Shown here: positions 43,561 through 52,188 of the stretch, piece after piece | How the letters are laid out: each line of letters starts with the position of its first letter | How positions within the stretch are numbered: position 1 is the stretch's first letter | Source of the DNA: a bacterium | GTDB taxonomy: Bacteria > 4484-113 > JAFGCY01 | Length of the DNA: 64,000 bases | Reading direction: 5' to 3' | NCBI GenBank assembly: GCA_020849855.1 | Contig: JADZFO010000005.1 | Span: forward strand, 62,001-126,000 | Translations under genes and position numbers: made by a program | Notes under the pieces: model-generated | What the model was told of the DNA's origin: nothing | The model's database searches: none | The model's input: only the letters and a program-made list of their open reading frames with translations

Positions 43561-45510
43561 CTAATTCAGCACCGCAATAACTATGCGCGGGCTGCCGGCC
43601 ACCGTGTTATCGCCGTAGACGATGATTGGCAGTCCGTTCCAGATCGCCAGGTCGCAGTCGGTTGATAAGCCGGTGAGCATAGGATAGGAAGCCTGGGCGC
43701 TGATCGCCTCGCTGGAGGGCGCATCGACCAGGGCAACGCGGGCGCTCGGCCCAAAGCCCTCGCCGTAGAGGGCAAACCCGCCCCAGTCCTTGATCTCGCT
43801 GAGCTCCTGATACTGCATGCTCTGGCCGCGAAATCCGGAGGCCGGCGGGTCAAACTCCAGCCCTGTCCAGTCGAGGCTCAGGTCACTGCCTCCGGAGAGA
43901 GCCAAATAAGGCGAGCCGCCCAGGGGGGTGAAGGACCCGGCCAGCAGGCAGAAACGGCCATGATGCATGCCAAGGTCGATCTGGTCGCTGCCAACACTGA
44001 ACAGCGCAGTCTTCTGCAGCGGCCAGTTGTTCTCCTCACCGCTGCTCAGGCTGGAGCGCAGCACGGCATAGCCGCCGCTGTTGCTGTAGTAGGCGGCCAG
44101 TACCGGCATGCCTTCGTGGACTGCCAGCGCCGGGCGGGTGTGGTCACAGGCCGGCAGCGCGGTGTAGGTCGTGGAGCTCCAACTGGCCCCATTCGGGTCT
44201 GGTGAACGGTGGTACTGCAGGTTGTCCGAACAGATCGCCATGGCCGGGTTGCCGTCAACCACCGCCAGCGCCGGCCGGTAATAGAGCTCTATGGAATCAA
44301 ACACCTTGGCCGGCGCCGACCAGAACTGGGCCGTATCGTCCGTCGCGCGGCTGTAGCTGACCTGCACCGGGTCTTCCACCCAGCCCAGGGCCGGCATGCC
44401 GTTCACCTCAAGCAAGGCGCTGCAGTTGGGGTTGCTGTCGGTCGTGTGAATGGTAGCTGCCGCGCCGAAGCCGCCAAAGGGGCCGTCAACGCCGCGGAAA
44501 ACACGCAGGGCGCCTTCGCCCGGTGTGCCGCTGAGGCGGTAGTAGGAGACATAGATATGAGTACCGATCTGGCAGACTCGCGGGCTCAGGATGGTGAACA
44601 TGCCGCTTTCGGGGAAGGCCTCATTCTGCGCCCAGTCGCCACTGAGGACATGGAAGGTGTAGTTGAATTCCGCGCTGAAGCCTTCATCGTCGTGGAAACG
44701 CAGCTTCAGTTCCTGTACCCCCGTTGTTTCAAAGCTGGTGCTTTGTGGCAACGTGGCCTCAAGGTCAACAATCTCAAAGCTGCCGTCATTGCCCTTGTCT
44801 ATGTCAATGAAGCCCACTGCCCCCGGCACGCCATAGGCGCTGGCGTCGAAATGGAAGTCATAGGGCGCCAGACCCTTGAGCTTGCCGGTGCTGATGGCAC
44901 CCTGGGGCAGGGCGTCGCCCAGGCGCACCCGGTGCAGTGAGTGGATGCCGCTGCCTTGGACCAGGATGCCCAGCAGCAGCTGGCCGCTGCCGGCGTCCTT
45001 GTAGTCCGCCAGCGAGCCAAGATCCAGCGGGCCGCTGTCCGGCATGGCTCGCAGCTCCCAGCGGTTGAGGCTCAGGTTGCCGAGCAGAGCGAACAGCTCT
45101 CCGGCGGCGGGAGCGTTCTCTGCCCAGATGCAGCGCAGCTGCGGCGCGGGGTCTGATGCAGACAGATCAAAGCGATAAAGGGCGAAGGCCGCATCGGCAA
45201 GCCCGCTGCTTGTGCTGCTGAAGTTCGGCGACATAACCAGGTCCGCCCCCGTCGCCAGCACGCGGCTGCTGGGCAGGGTGTTGTCATACAGCGCGGCATC
45301 AATGGCGATCGGCGCTGCGGCGCTGGTCTGGCGTCCGGACTGGCCCAGCAGGCTGCGCGGCGCGGGCAGTGCGGCCAGCTGTCCGCCTGGACTCGATCCG
45401 GCTTCAGTTCCTGCCGAGCCAGCAGGCGCTGCGGCACCGCCGCAGGAAGCACAGATACACGCAATCGCTGACAGGTAAAGCAGGCTGCCGAGCAGCAGCA
45501 GACGGCCCAT
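43561..45510 (-). CDS. Propeller lipoprotein, tandem copy A
   Basis: A signal peptide with lipobox-like ICASCGG precedes the domain shared with the proteins at 33061, 40648 and 45596: LPSSRVLATGADLVMS, DAAFALYRFDLSASD, LGNLSLNRWELRAMP, LLLGILVQGSGIHSLHRVRL. A PKD-like segment (KGLAPYDFHFDASAYG) follows, then about 350 residues of propeller-type repeats (VDGNPAMAICSDNLQYHRS). It ends YGDNTVAGSPRIVIAVLN, close to the ends of the next two genes. The ATG has a GGGGGATTGAG stretch in front. Function unknown, probably cell-surface binding. Confidence 0.78.
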   Translation of the reverse strand: MGRLLLLGSLLYLSAIACICASCGGAAAPAGSAGTEAGSSPGGQLAALPAPRSLLGQSGRQTSAAAPIAIDAALYDNTLPSSRVLATGADLVMSPNFSSTSSGLADAAFALYRFDLSASDPAPQLRCIWAENAPAAGELFALLGNLSLNRWELRAMPDSGPLDLGSLADYKDAGSGQLLLGILVQGSGIHSLHRVRLGDALPQGAISTGKLKGLAPYDFHFDASAYGVPGAVGFIDIDKGNDGSFEIVDLEATLPQSTSFETTGVQELKLRFHDDEGFSAEFNYTFHVLSGDWAQNEAFPESGMFTILSPRVCQIGTHIYVSYYRLSGTPGEGALRVFRGVDGPFGGFGAAATIHTTDSNPNCSALLEVNGMPALGWVEDPVQVSYSRATDDTAQFWSAPAKVFDSIELYYRPALAVVDGNPAMAICSDNLQYHRSPDPNGASWSSTTYTALPACDHTRPALAVHEGMPVLAAYYSNSGGYAVLRSSLSSGEENNWPLQKTALFSVGSDQIDLGMHHGRFCLLAGSFTPLGGSPYLALSGGSDLSLDWTGLEFDPPASGFRGQSMQYQELSEIKDWGGFALYGEGFGPSARVALVDAPSSEAISAQASYPMLTGLSTDCDLAIWNGLPIIVYGDNTVAGSPRIVIAVLN

Positions 45511-45595
45511 CTCAATCCCCCGGTTGCAAAGGCTTACAAGAGTCTAGCAGAGCCGCTATGAAGCGGGAACCGACGGAACAAGCAAACTGATTTGC

Positions 45596-47605
45596 TCAGT
45601 CCAGCGGCAAGACAAGCTGGGCGAATTTCACCGACCTCGCCGCGCTGTCTTCATAGAAGATGGCCGGCAGGCCGAGCGGGGCGACCAGTGTGCTGTGGCG
45701 GCCAACGTCTCCCTCGTCATCAACAAGAGGATCGGCTCCGCTGTTGCCGCTCAGGTTCAGGTCATCGGTTTCCATTCCGACAAACTGCAGCCGGCCAAGA
45801 CTGGCATCGTAGAGGCTGAATCCGACATCGACTCCCAGCGGCCTCTCAACGGCGTCGAAGAAGGACTCATCCGCCACAAAGTTGGGCAGGCTCTGATCGC
45901 CGGAGTCAATGTTCACCAGCGAGCGTTCTCCGAGGCCTGTTCCGCCGGACTGCGCCCGGAAGCACATGTAGACGCTGCCAAAGTTGGTAAAGGCCGCTGC
46001 CGGACCGCTGCCCTGGTAGCCTTCGCCGCTGCCAAAGACATTCAGCAGCTGCCAGGGCTGTTCACTGATGCCCAGCACGTTCGGCGCGCGGTAAAAAGCC
46101 ATGCCGCCATCCACATGACCCGGTGTGGCAAGCGGCAGATGCACCGCCAGCACGGGATTGCTGAGGCCGTCCGTGCGCAGGCTGAGGTCGCCCTTGCCGG
46201 CGCCCACCAGACTCTGGCTCCATATTCCATCAGCATCAAAAGAGTCGTTGCGCTGGAACCAGACCGACCAGCCCACCAGCGGCGTGTTGTAGCAGTAAGC
46301 CACGCAGGGCCTGAGGTCGGCCAGGCCGACCCCGATGCCTGAATCAGCATCCAGGCCATGGTCAAGAAACACCGGCGCTGTCCAGGCCGCCGGCTCGGCC
46401 GCATCGCCGCGAAGGAAGAACAGCGATCCTTCCTCAGTGCGGTAGAAGATGCCCGGCTTGCCGTTGCAGTCCAGCAACCCGCCGATGGCAACGGGCTTAT
46501 CCGCTGCCGCTGTGCTGTAGGCGGTAAATGGCCCCTGCCACTCACTGCCCGGCCAGTCCGCGGCGATCAAATACTCAATGCTGTATTCCTCCGGGTCGCC
46601 GTCGCTGGCGCCGCTGTCGTGATGGACATAGGCCACCGCGGGCCGGCCGCCGACCACAGCGCTGCTGGGCCAGAATTTGCTGCTAAGCGCACTGTCCGGC
46701 TCGGCCAGCTGGCTGGTCACCCAGGTCTTGGCTGCAGCATAGATCCCAATGCTGCTCTCGGCGCTGAGGCCTTCGTCGTTGGTAACCACGGCCCGCACCT
46801 GGTGCACGCCGGGAATGTTGTATGTGTATTCGCTCAGCGGGCTGAGGGCATCGGGCTCGCTGCCCGGCTTGTAGTAGATGGCCAGCGAGCTTCTCTCCGA
46901 GCCAGGAATGATGCTGCTGCTGAAGTTGCCGCTGACCTGAAGCGGGACTACCCCGCTGGCGGGAATGACAAAGCCGCCGGTTACAAAGGGGTCCCCGGCC
47001 CGCAGCCGCCTGAGCCGGCAACTCTCGCTGCCCGCGACCAGGACTGCCATGTGCAGTTTGCCGCCCGGGCCGGCGGTATAAGGCGTCCAGGCCGGCAGGG
47101 ATGCGCGATGCCGCGCGATGCCGCCGCTCTCTTCTGCGATCCCCGGGTAAATGTCCCAGCGCCCGGACTGCTGGTTCGCTGCGGCCAGCCAGACACTGCT
47201 GTCATTTAGCGGAGCCGTGTCCCAGATCACGCGAAGCTCGGCTGCGCGCTCCGGTGCCGGTGCATCAAAGCTGAAGATGGCGAAGGCCATTCCCGCCAGA
47301 GGACCACCGGGGAGATAGCCCGAGCTCAGTACCAGTGCGTCGCCGTCAAGCAAGGCGCGGCTGTGCGGCAGGTCGCTGCGATAGTCAGCCGCGTCCTGGG
47401 TGATTGCCGGATACAGCGAGGAGATCACCCGTCCCGCCGGGGCGGCCGGGATGGAGGCGGGCGCAGGCAGCAGGCCGGCCAGGCCGCTGTAACGCTGAGA
47501 CGGCTCCGGCCCCGGGGTCCTGCCGGGCGCATGTCCGCTGGCACAGCAGACCAGGGCCAGCATAGAGGCCAGCACAGGCAGAAGCAAAACTCTCGTTAGC
47601 GGCAT
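45596..47605 (-). CDS. Propeller lipoprotein, tandem copy B
   Basis: A lipobox (MLALVCCASG) precedes the shared N-terminal domain (LPHSRALLDGDALVLS, GMAFAIFSFDAPAPERAAEL, SSVWLAAANQQSGRWDIYP, LHMAVLVAGSESCRLRRL). Then come a PKD-like segment and propeller-type repeats (VGGRPAVAYVHHDSG; GVGLADLRPCVAYCYN). It ends IFYEDSAARSVKFAQLVLP. The start ATG 47605 has AAGAG 8 nt upstream; a longer frame to 47635 would put residues before the signal peptide. It is a tandem paralog of the 43561 gene, 85 bp away. Confidence 0.78.
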   Translation of the reverse strand: MPLTRVLLLPVLASMLALVCCASGHAPGRTPGPEPSQRYSGLAGLLPAPASIPAAPAGRVISSLYPAITQDAADYRSDLPHSRALLDGDALVLSSGYLPGGPLAGMAFAIFSFDAPAPERAAELRVIWDTAPLNDSSVWLAAANQQSGRWDIYPGIAEESGGIARHRASLPAWTPYTAGPGGKLHMAVLVAGSESCRLRRLRAGDPFVTGGFVIPASGVVPLQVSGNFSSSIIPGSERSSLAIYYKPGSEPDALSPLSEYTYNIPGVHQVRAVVTNDEGLSAESSIGIYAAAKTWVTSQLAEPDSALSSKFWPSSAVVGGRPAVAYVHHDSGASDGDPEEYSIEYLIAADWPGSEWQGPFTAYSTAAADKPVAIGGLLDCNGKPGIFYRTEEGSLFFLRGDAAEPAAWTAPVFLDHGLDADSGIGVGLADLRPCVAYCYNTPLVGWSVWFQRNDSFDADGIWSQSLVGAGKGDLSLRTDGLSNPVLAVHLPLATPGHVDGGMAFYRAPNVLGISEQPWQLLNVFGSGEGYQGSGPAAAFTNFGSVYMCFRAQSGGTGLGERSLVNIDSGDQSLPNFVADESFFDAVERPLGVDVGFSLYDASLGRLQFVGMETDDLNLSGNSGADPLVDDEGDVGRHSTLVAPLGLPAIFYEDSAARSVKFAQLVLPLD

Positions 47606-47679
47606 TGTCTTCTCTTCAGAGCCCTGGAAGTGCAAGTCCAGCGCGGGATGAAATCAGACTGTGCAGGGCGCGGCAGCCC

Positions 47680-48062
47680 TCAGCGCATGATCGCGATCTT
47701 CACTGCTCCGTTGGTGCGATCCTCATAGGACACAAAAGGCACGCCCTCGTTTTCGATGGCCCGGCAGTTCCCGCCGACATCGCCGACGAAGTCAATGACG
47801 ACTCCGTTGGTGAAACCACTGATCGTATGGTCGCCCTGCAGCACGGGTTCGAAGTAGATCAGGTTCAGCGCTGGGTTTTCGACAAAGTTGAACTGCTCAT
47901 AGCAGATCCAGGACATCGGTGCTCCCAGCAGACCGGTGAAGATTTCTATGTTCGCCTCCCCGACCGGGCCCAGCGAGGACTCCTTGACGCGCCCTGGCAG
48001 GATGCCAGCAGCAAAGAAACAAGAAAGCAGGCCCCGCTGAGCCAGCTGCGCTTCCCGGCCAT
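47680..48062 (-). pseudogene. Decayed third propeller-lipoprotein copy
   Basis: ATG 48062, behind GGAGG, opens a frame coding for a complete lipoprotein signal (KRSWLSGACFLVSLLLASC) that hits a stop after about 40 residues. A different frame then encodes the C-terminal 100 residues of the family, ending FVSYEDRTNGAVKIAIMR, like the ends of copies A and B. Signal and C-terminus are thus kept while the middle (over 500 residues) is deleted and the junction is frameshifted. Read as a single ORF it would start at GTG 48087 and lack a signal peptide. Confidence 0.8.
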
Positions 48063-48144
48063 GTGCGCCTCCAGGTTTCGCTTGCACGAACCTCGAACTA
48101 TACCCGCAGTCAGTCCCGCTTAAGCAGGCTTCGCACGCACGCTG

Positions 48145-51100
48145 CTAGGGCGCTGGCGCCGGCAGACGCTCAGGCAGCGGGGCTGTTGTCGTCTCCAGCA
48201 TCCCGCTGATGTCGCGGTCAATGCCGGTCATGCTTGTAAACCAGGGCTGCAGTTCCGGGTCGTCGTAGTACTTTTCGCTCCACTTCTTCCACAGGGCGAT
48301 CATGTCCTGGCGCACGCCCCAGTCCGGGCTGTCCAGGTACTGGCGCAGGTCGTCCAGCATGCCGCCGGTCGGCTTCTCATCCGCCGCCAGAAGCAGGCGC
48401 AGCAGGCTGCGCCGGGCCTGCAGGTTCAGGCCGTCGGGGTTGTGATAGTCGCTGACCACCATGACGCGATAGCTCGGCCACTGGGCCAGCAGCTGGTTGA
48501 AAAGCGCCTCGCGCACGGTGATGCTGGGATAGCCCAGCAGCTCGCGCAGGCGGCCATAGCAGTCCACCTGCATGCCGCAGAGCGCCTCGATGCTGACCTT
48601 GATCAGGGCCTCATCGGGCTGCTGTGCCGGGCTGAGGTTGGCCAGCAGGCGCTGATTCGCTGCCGGGTCCCTGATCGCGCCCAGGGTGGCGATGGCGCGG
48701 CGCTGCATACCGCTGTCGGGGCTGTCCAGCAGGGGCAGGATAGCGGAGCCCATGCCGGCCAGCTTCAGCTCGGTGATGACGCTAAGGGCAGCCTGCTGGC
48801 GCGGGATCTCGCCGCTGGCCAGCTGGCGGGTCAGCAGCTCGCGCACGGCGGCGATGGTGCTGAGCTCTTTGGGCGGCGCAGGCGGCGCGAACGGATCGGC
48901 CGGAGTAGCATCCGGCGCCGGCGGCGGGATGGCTTCATAGCTGAAGGCCTTAAATACATCGACATAGCCGCGGATGGCCAGGCTGTTCGGGTCGCTCATC
49001 TTCGCCTCTACGAAGGGCAGCACATCCGGGCCGAAAGCGATCAGGCGTTTGCGGGCCTCGGGCACGATCAGGCGGTTGTCGCCGACCTCCCAGCGGATAG
49101 CAATTTCCCAGAGCTTGTCAAAGATCGCCTGGTCCAGCGCGCCGCTGTAGCTGATCTCGTCCGGCATCTTCAGGCCATCGCTGGGCTTGTCGAAGCCGGC
49201 GTTGTTGGCAGCCAGCAGATCGGCATTCGCGCCGCTGTTGTCCTCCAGCCACAGGCCGCTGCCTGGCTCCTTCGCTTCCTCGACGGCGATGATCTGGCCC
49301 TTCACGATATCGCCGATGTCCACGCCTAGCGCGGTCGTGTCCTTGCTCCAGACCAGGTCGTCGCGCATCAGGCCCAGGTAGTCATCCTTGCCGCCCATGT
49401 CCAGCATCACGCCGATGCTGCCAAAGCCGCGGGCCGGGGTGGCCACGTTGACAGAGCCACGCTTGCCGCTGTAAACGTCATCGCCCTCGCGGTCGATGAA
49501 GATCGAGGCGCTGTTGGTCAGGGCCGCCCCGTTGCAGGACGTGTTGCCCATGTACCTGTCGTTGCCGGCCTTGTCCAGCAGCAGGCTGGCGGCATAGTCG
49601 TGGCTGCCGCTCTGGCCCAGGCCATTGTTCATGATGTAGGTATCGCTGCCGGCCTCGTCGATCAGCCCGCCGATGGCCAGGTGGATGCCGGAGCCCTGGC
49701 CGTACTGCGTCATCTCATACAGATCGTTGCCGCCGCCGTCATAGAGGAAGCCGGCGGAGTACCAGTAGCCCACGCCCTGGTTGTAGATATCGCCAAGGTA
49801 GCGGTCGTTGCCGCCGTAGTCCGCCAGCAGCGCGATGCCGCCGGCGTAGTCAATGTCGCGCTCGCCGATGGCGAAGCCCTGGCTGAAGGACTGGTAGCGG
49901 TCACTGAACAGCGGCGCATGCAGATAGACCCCGCCGGCCTGGTAGGTCTCGTTGCCGCGGCGGTTGGAGCAGATCGCGATGCCGCGCGTACGGGCGAAGG
50001 CCTGGGCCTCGGCCCAGGCGACGTAAACATCGTTGTCAAAGGCGGCCAGGTCGATGGGGTCCGGGGTCTCAACATCAGTCGGGATATCCGGCGCGAGCTG
50101 GACGGAGTCGTCCAGCATGATCGCGATGCCGAAGCCCGCCGCGCCCTGGGTGTAGACCTTGCCGGAGTAGTAGTCACTGCCGCCGTCGTCGTAGAAGGTG
50201 GCGATGCCACCGGCGGCCGCGCCGAGACTGAAGTTTCCGCCGTAATAGCGGTCGTTGCCGGAGCCGAGGTCATAGAAAGCCGCCACGCCCAGCACCGCCG
50301 CGCCGAGGGTGATGTCCACATCCGCGCAGTCGTAGACATCATCGCCGCCGAGATCGGCGAAGAAGCCGAAGGTACCATCGCCAAGCCCGGCCTTTGGAGC
50401 TCCAACCGCAGCACCAATTCTGCAGTCTAAATAGTGATCGTTGCCGCCAGGATCTATCAGCATTGTAAAGTTGCCGGTGTATGTGTCGTCACCGTAGGTG
50501 CCAATGCCTAACCTGTTGCCTTCCAGTTCCATAATGAGAGGTTCATCCACTGGGAAAGCCGAGCGATCAAAGCCGGTCAGCCAGCGGGTCGGTACATCTC
50601 CAGGCGCTTGAAGTATTTCTACCTCGGCAAAGTTGCGAATGTGGGGCCAAACTAGTTTGGAATAGAGGTCTTTCAAGCCTTCAGCCGGCTGATCCTTCAC
50701 CATCCCCGCCCTGAATTCGTCGCTGAAAGCCTCAGGATGCCAGGTCATTGCCGCTAGTGTTCGATCGCGCAGGACAGCTGGAGGCGCATCGCTATGGAAC
50801 TTACCAGATCCAAAGATAACTTTGTTCCTCAGCTGACTCAGCAACCAGACAGGATCCCCCTTGCCATAATCCGTGGGCGCCTGGGGCCAAAACTCCTTGT
50901 AATCCTCGACTGCTGCTCTGACTTCATACTGAGGCTGCTGATCTGGCTCCATACTTGAGGACCGGTCAGCCTGGACACACTCAGCTGCAAACCAATAAGC
51001 CCAGAGGGTTCCAAGGTCTGCTTCGTCGGAGGAACAGTCTTCCAAGAAGCCCTCAAGCCACGGCCCGATCATCAGCGGGTTTGCCATCATCTCGCGCACG

Positions 51101-51363
51101 ATCGGGAAGCACTCATAGCCCTTGCCGTAGTCCTTCTTGAACTTCAGGTCCTCGCGGGTCATGTTGCCGGCCCAGAGCGCGGCGTCCAGCGCGGCAAGCT
51201 CTTCGTAGGAGTAGAAGCTCTCGATGTCCGCCGCGGCGATCTGCGGCTTCCTGGTCTCCAGCTCGGCACTGGCCGGCGCGGGGCTGAAGACGCCCGTCAG
51301 GGTCAGCAGAAAAGCAGCCAGCGCGAGGACGCGCGAAGTTTCAATCAAGGTAGATGAGCGCAT
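48145..51363 (-). CDS. Exported 1072-residue protein with G-N-D-x-Y repeats and HEAT-like C-terminus
   Basis: A signal peptide (LALAAFLLTLTGVFSPAPASA) is followed by about 260 residues without a known match. Between about residues 300 and 660 there are ten or so repeats of the form GGNDxY or GGDDxY (GGNDHYLD, GGDDVYDC, GSGNDRYYGG, GGSDYYSG, GGNDRYLG, AGNDRYMG), alternating with AAGG/QGAG-type strands. This suggests a Ca-binding beta-solenoid. Residues about 790-1040 look like HEAT/alpha-solenoid repeats (LLDSPDSGMQRRAIATLGAI). The -10 box lies 6 nt before the ATG. Part of the gene, about 50430-51060, is visibly AT-richer than the rest. Function unknown, probably a surface or periplasmic scaffold. 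Confidence 0.75.
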   Translation of the reverse strand: MRSSTLIETSRVLALAAFLLTLTGVFSPAPASAELETRKPQIAAADIESFYSYEELAALDAALWAGNMTREDLKFKKDYGKGYECFPIVREMMANPLMIGPWLEGFLEDCSSDEADLGTLWAYWFAAECVQADRSSSMEPDQQPQYEVRAAVEDYKEFWPQAPTDYGKGDPVWLLSQLRNKVIFGSGKFHSDAPPAVLRDRTLAAMTWHPEAFSDEFRAGMVKDQPAEGLKDLYSKLVWPHIRNFAEVEILQAPGDVPTRWLTGFDRSAFPVDEPLIMELEGNRLGIGTYGDDTYTGNFTMLIDPGGNDHYLDCRIGAAVGAPKAGLGDGTFGFFADLGGDDVYDCADVDITLGAAVLGVAAFYDLGSGNDRYYGGNFSLGAAAGGIATFYDDGGSDYYSGKVYTQGAAGFGIAIMLDDSVQLAPDIPTDVETPDPIDLAAFDNDVYVAWAEAQAFARTRGIAICSNRRGNETYQAGGVYLHAPLFSDRYQSFSQGFAIGERDIDYAGGIALLADYGGNDRYLGDIYNQGVGYWYSAGFLYDGGGNDLYEMTQYGQGSGIHLAIGGLIDEAGSDTYIMNNGLGQSGSHDYAASLLLDKAGNDRYMGNTSCNGAALTNSASIFIDREGDDVYSGKRGSVNVATPARGFGSIGVMLDMGGKDDYLGLMRDDLVWSKDTTALGVDIGDIVKGQIIAVEEAKEPGSGLWLEDNSGANADLLAANNAGFDKPSDGLKMPDEISYSGALDQAIFDKLWEIAIRWEVGDNRLIVPEARKRLIAFGPDVLPFVEAKMSDPNSLAIRGYVDVFKAFSYEAIPPPAPDATPADPFAPPAPPKELSTIAAVRELLTRQLASGEIPRQQAALSVITELKLAGMGSAILPLLDSPDSGMQRRAIATLGAIRDPAANQRLLANLSPAQQPDEALIKVSIEALCGMQVDCYGRLRELLGYPSITVREALFNQLLAQWPSYRVMVVSDYHNPDGLNLQARRSLLRLLLAADEKPTGGMLDDLRQYLDSPDWGVRQDMIALWKKWSEKYYDDPELQPWFTSMTGIDRDISGMLETTTAPLPERLPAPAP

Positions 51364-51369
51364 GCCGCG

Positions 51370-51375
51370 ATGTTA
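51370..51375 (-). promoter_or_regulatory. -10 box TAACAT, leaderless promoter
   Basis: Six nt separate the box from the ATG at 51363 on the minus strand. Confidence 0.6.
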
Positions 51376-51421
51376 GCAGAGCGCGCGCTGCCTTCCGAGC
51401 TGTCGGACCCTGGCGCGGAGC

Positions 51422-51455
51422 GCGGGCTGCTGGCGCAGCCAGAGCCCGCTTTCTT
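51422..51455. repeat. REP-like hairpin, left of RAYT gene
   Basis: Outer stem GCGGGCT/AGCCCGC, one bulged G, inner stem CTGGC/GCCAG, loop GCA, then the foot TTTCTT. It is the mirror image of the hairpin at 52071-52104. Confidence 0.82.
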
Positions 51456-51459
51456 CTCT

Positions 51460-51465
51460 TAGAAT
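51460..51465 (+). promoter_or_regulatory. -10 box TAGAAT, leaderless promoter of the RAYT gene
   Basis: Seven nt separate the box from the ATG at 51473. Confidence 0.55.
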
Positions 51466-51472
51466 GATGCTT

Positions 51473-52072
51473 ATGTACAAGGCCGTGATGCGTGACAAGT
51501 ATGCTGACTCACCAGTTTGGCGCTGCCGGGGTTACCTGCCGCACTTCGATCAGCCCGGCGCGGTTCAGTTCATCACCTATCGCACCGCTGATTCTTTGCC
51601 GAAGGAGGCAGTGCTCAAGATCCATCAGCAGATACCAGCGCACATGAGCGCAGAAAGGCGCGAGGCCCTGGAGGCCTTGCTGGATCGCTGCCATGGTGCG
51701 TGCCTTCTGAGGAGACCAGAGGTTGCCGCTGTTGTCCAAGAGAACCTCTTTCATTTTGATGCTGATCGCTATCGACTGCTGGCCTGGTGCGTAATGCCCA
51801 ATCATGTCCATATCCTCATTGAGGTCCTGAATGGCTACACACTGGACAAGATCATGCATGGTTGCAAGCACAACACAGCAACACGTATTAACCGAGTGCT
51901 AGGTCGCAGTGGCCCTTTCTGGCTCGAAGATTACTTTGACCGCTGCGTGCGGGATGAAGAGCATCTGAACAGAACGATTGAGTACATAGAGCGCAATCCT
52001 GTATCGGCTGGACTCTGCTCACGAATTGAGGAATGGGAATTCAGCTCGAAACTGTGCGTCAGGAAAGACTAA
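51473..52072 (+). CDS. REP-associated tyrosine transposase (RAYT, Y1 family)
   Basis: A single-strand HUH endonuclease of the IS200/IS605-like Y1 group. The HUH motif is MPNHVHILIEV (about residue 107). The family's C-terminal part is complete: FWLEDYFDRCVRDEEHLNRT with IEYIERNPVSAGLCSRIEEW. The nucleophile is probably the Tyr in IEYIE or DYFD. The protein has a normal length of about 200 residues with no frameshift, so it may be active. ATG 51473 follows a -10 box by 7 nt; an upstream ATG at 51464 overlaps that box. It is framed by a mirrored pair of REP hairpins, which is the RAYT/REPtron arrangement. It is somewhat AT-richer than its neighbours. Confidence 0.9.
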   Translation: MYKAVMRDKYADSPVWRCRGYLPHFDQPGAVQFITYRTADSLPKEAVLKIHQQIPAHMSAERREALEALLDRCHGACLLRRPEVAAVVQENLFHFDADRYRLLAWCVMPNHVHILIEVLNGYTLDKIMHGCKHNTATRINRVLGRSGPFWLEDYFDRCVRDEEHLNRTIEYIERNPVSAGLCSRIEEWEFSSKLCVRKD

Positions 52073-52104
52073 GAAAGCGGGCCCCTGCATGGCAGGCGGC
52101 CCGC
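52071..52104. repeat. REP-like hairpin, right of RAYT gene
   Basis: Foot AAGAAA, outer stem GCGGGCC/GGCCCGC, inner stem CCTGC/GCAGG, loop ATG, one bulged C. Relative to the left hairpin both stems differ by compensatory changes and the bulge sits at the same place in inverted orientation. It overlaps the RAYT stop codon. Confidence 0.82.
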
Positions 52105-52188
52105 GCTCCGAGCCTTCGGTGCGCATCATGCTGATCGCGGTTCGTGCTTCCACTTCGCGAAAGTTACAAGGCTGCTTGAGCCTAAGGG

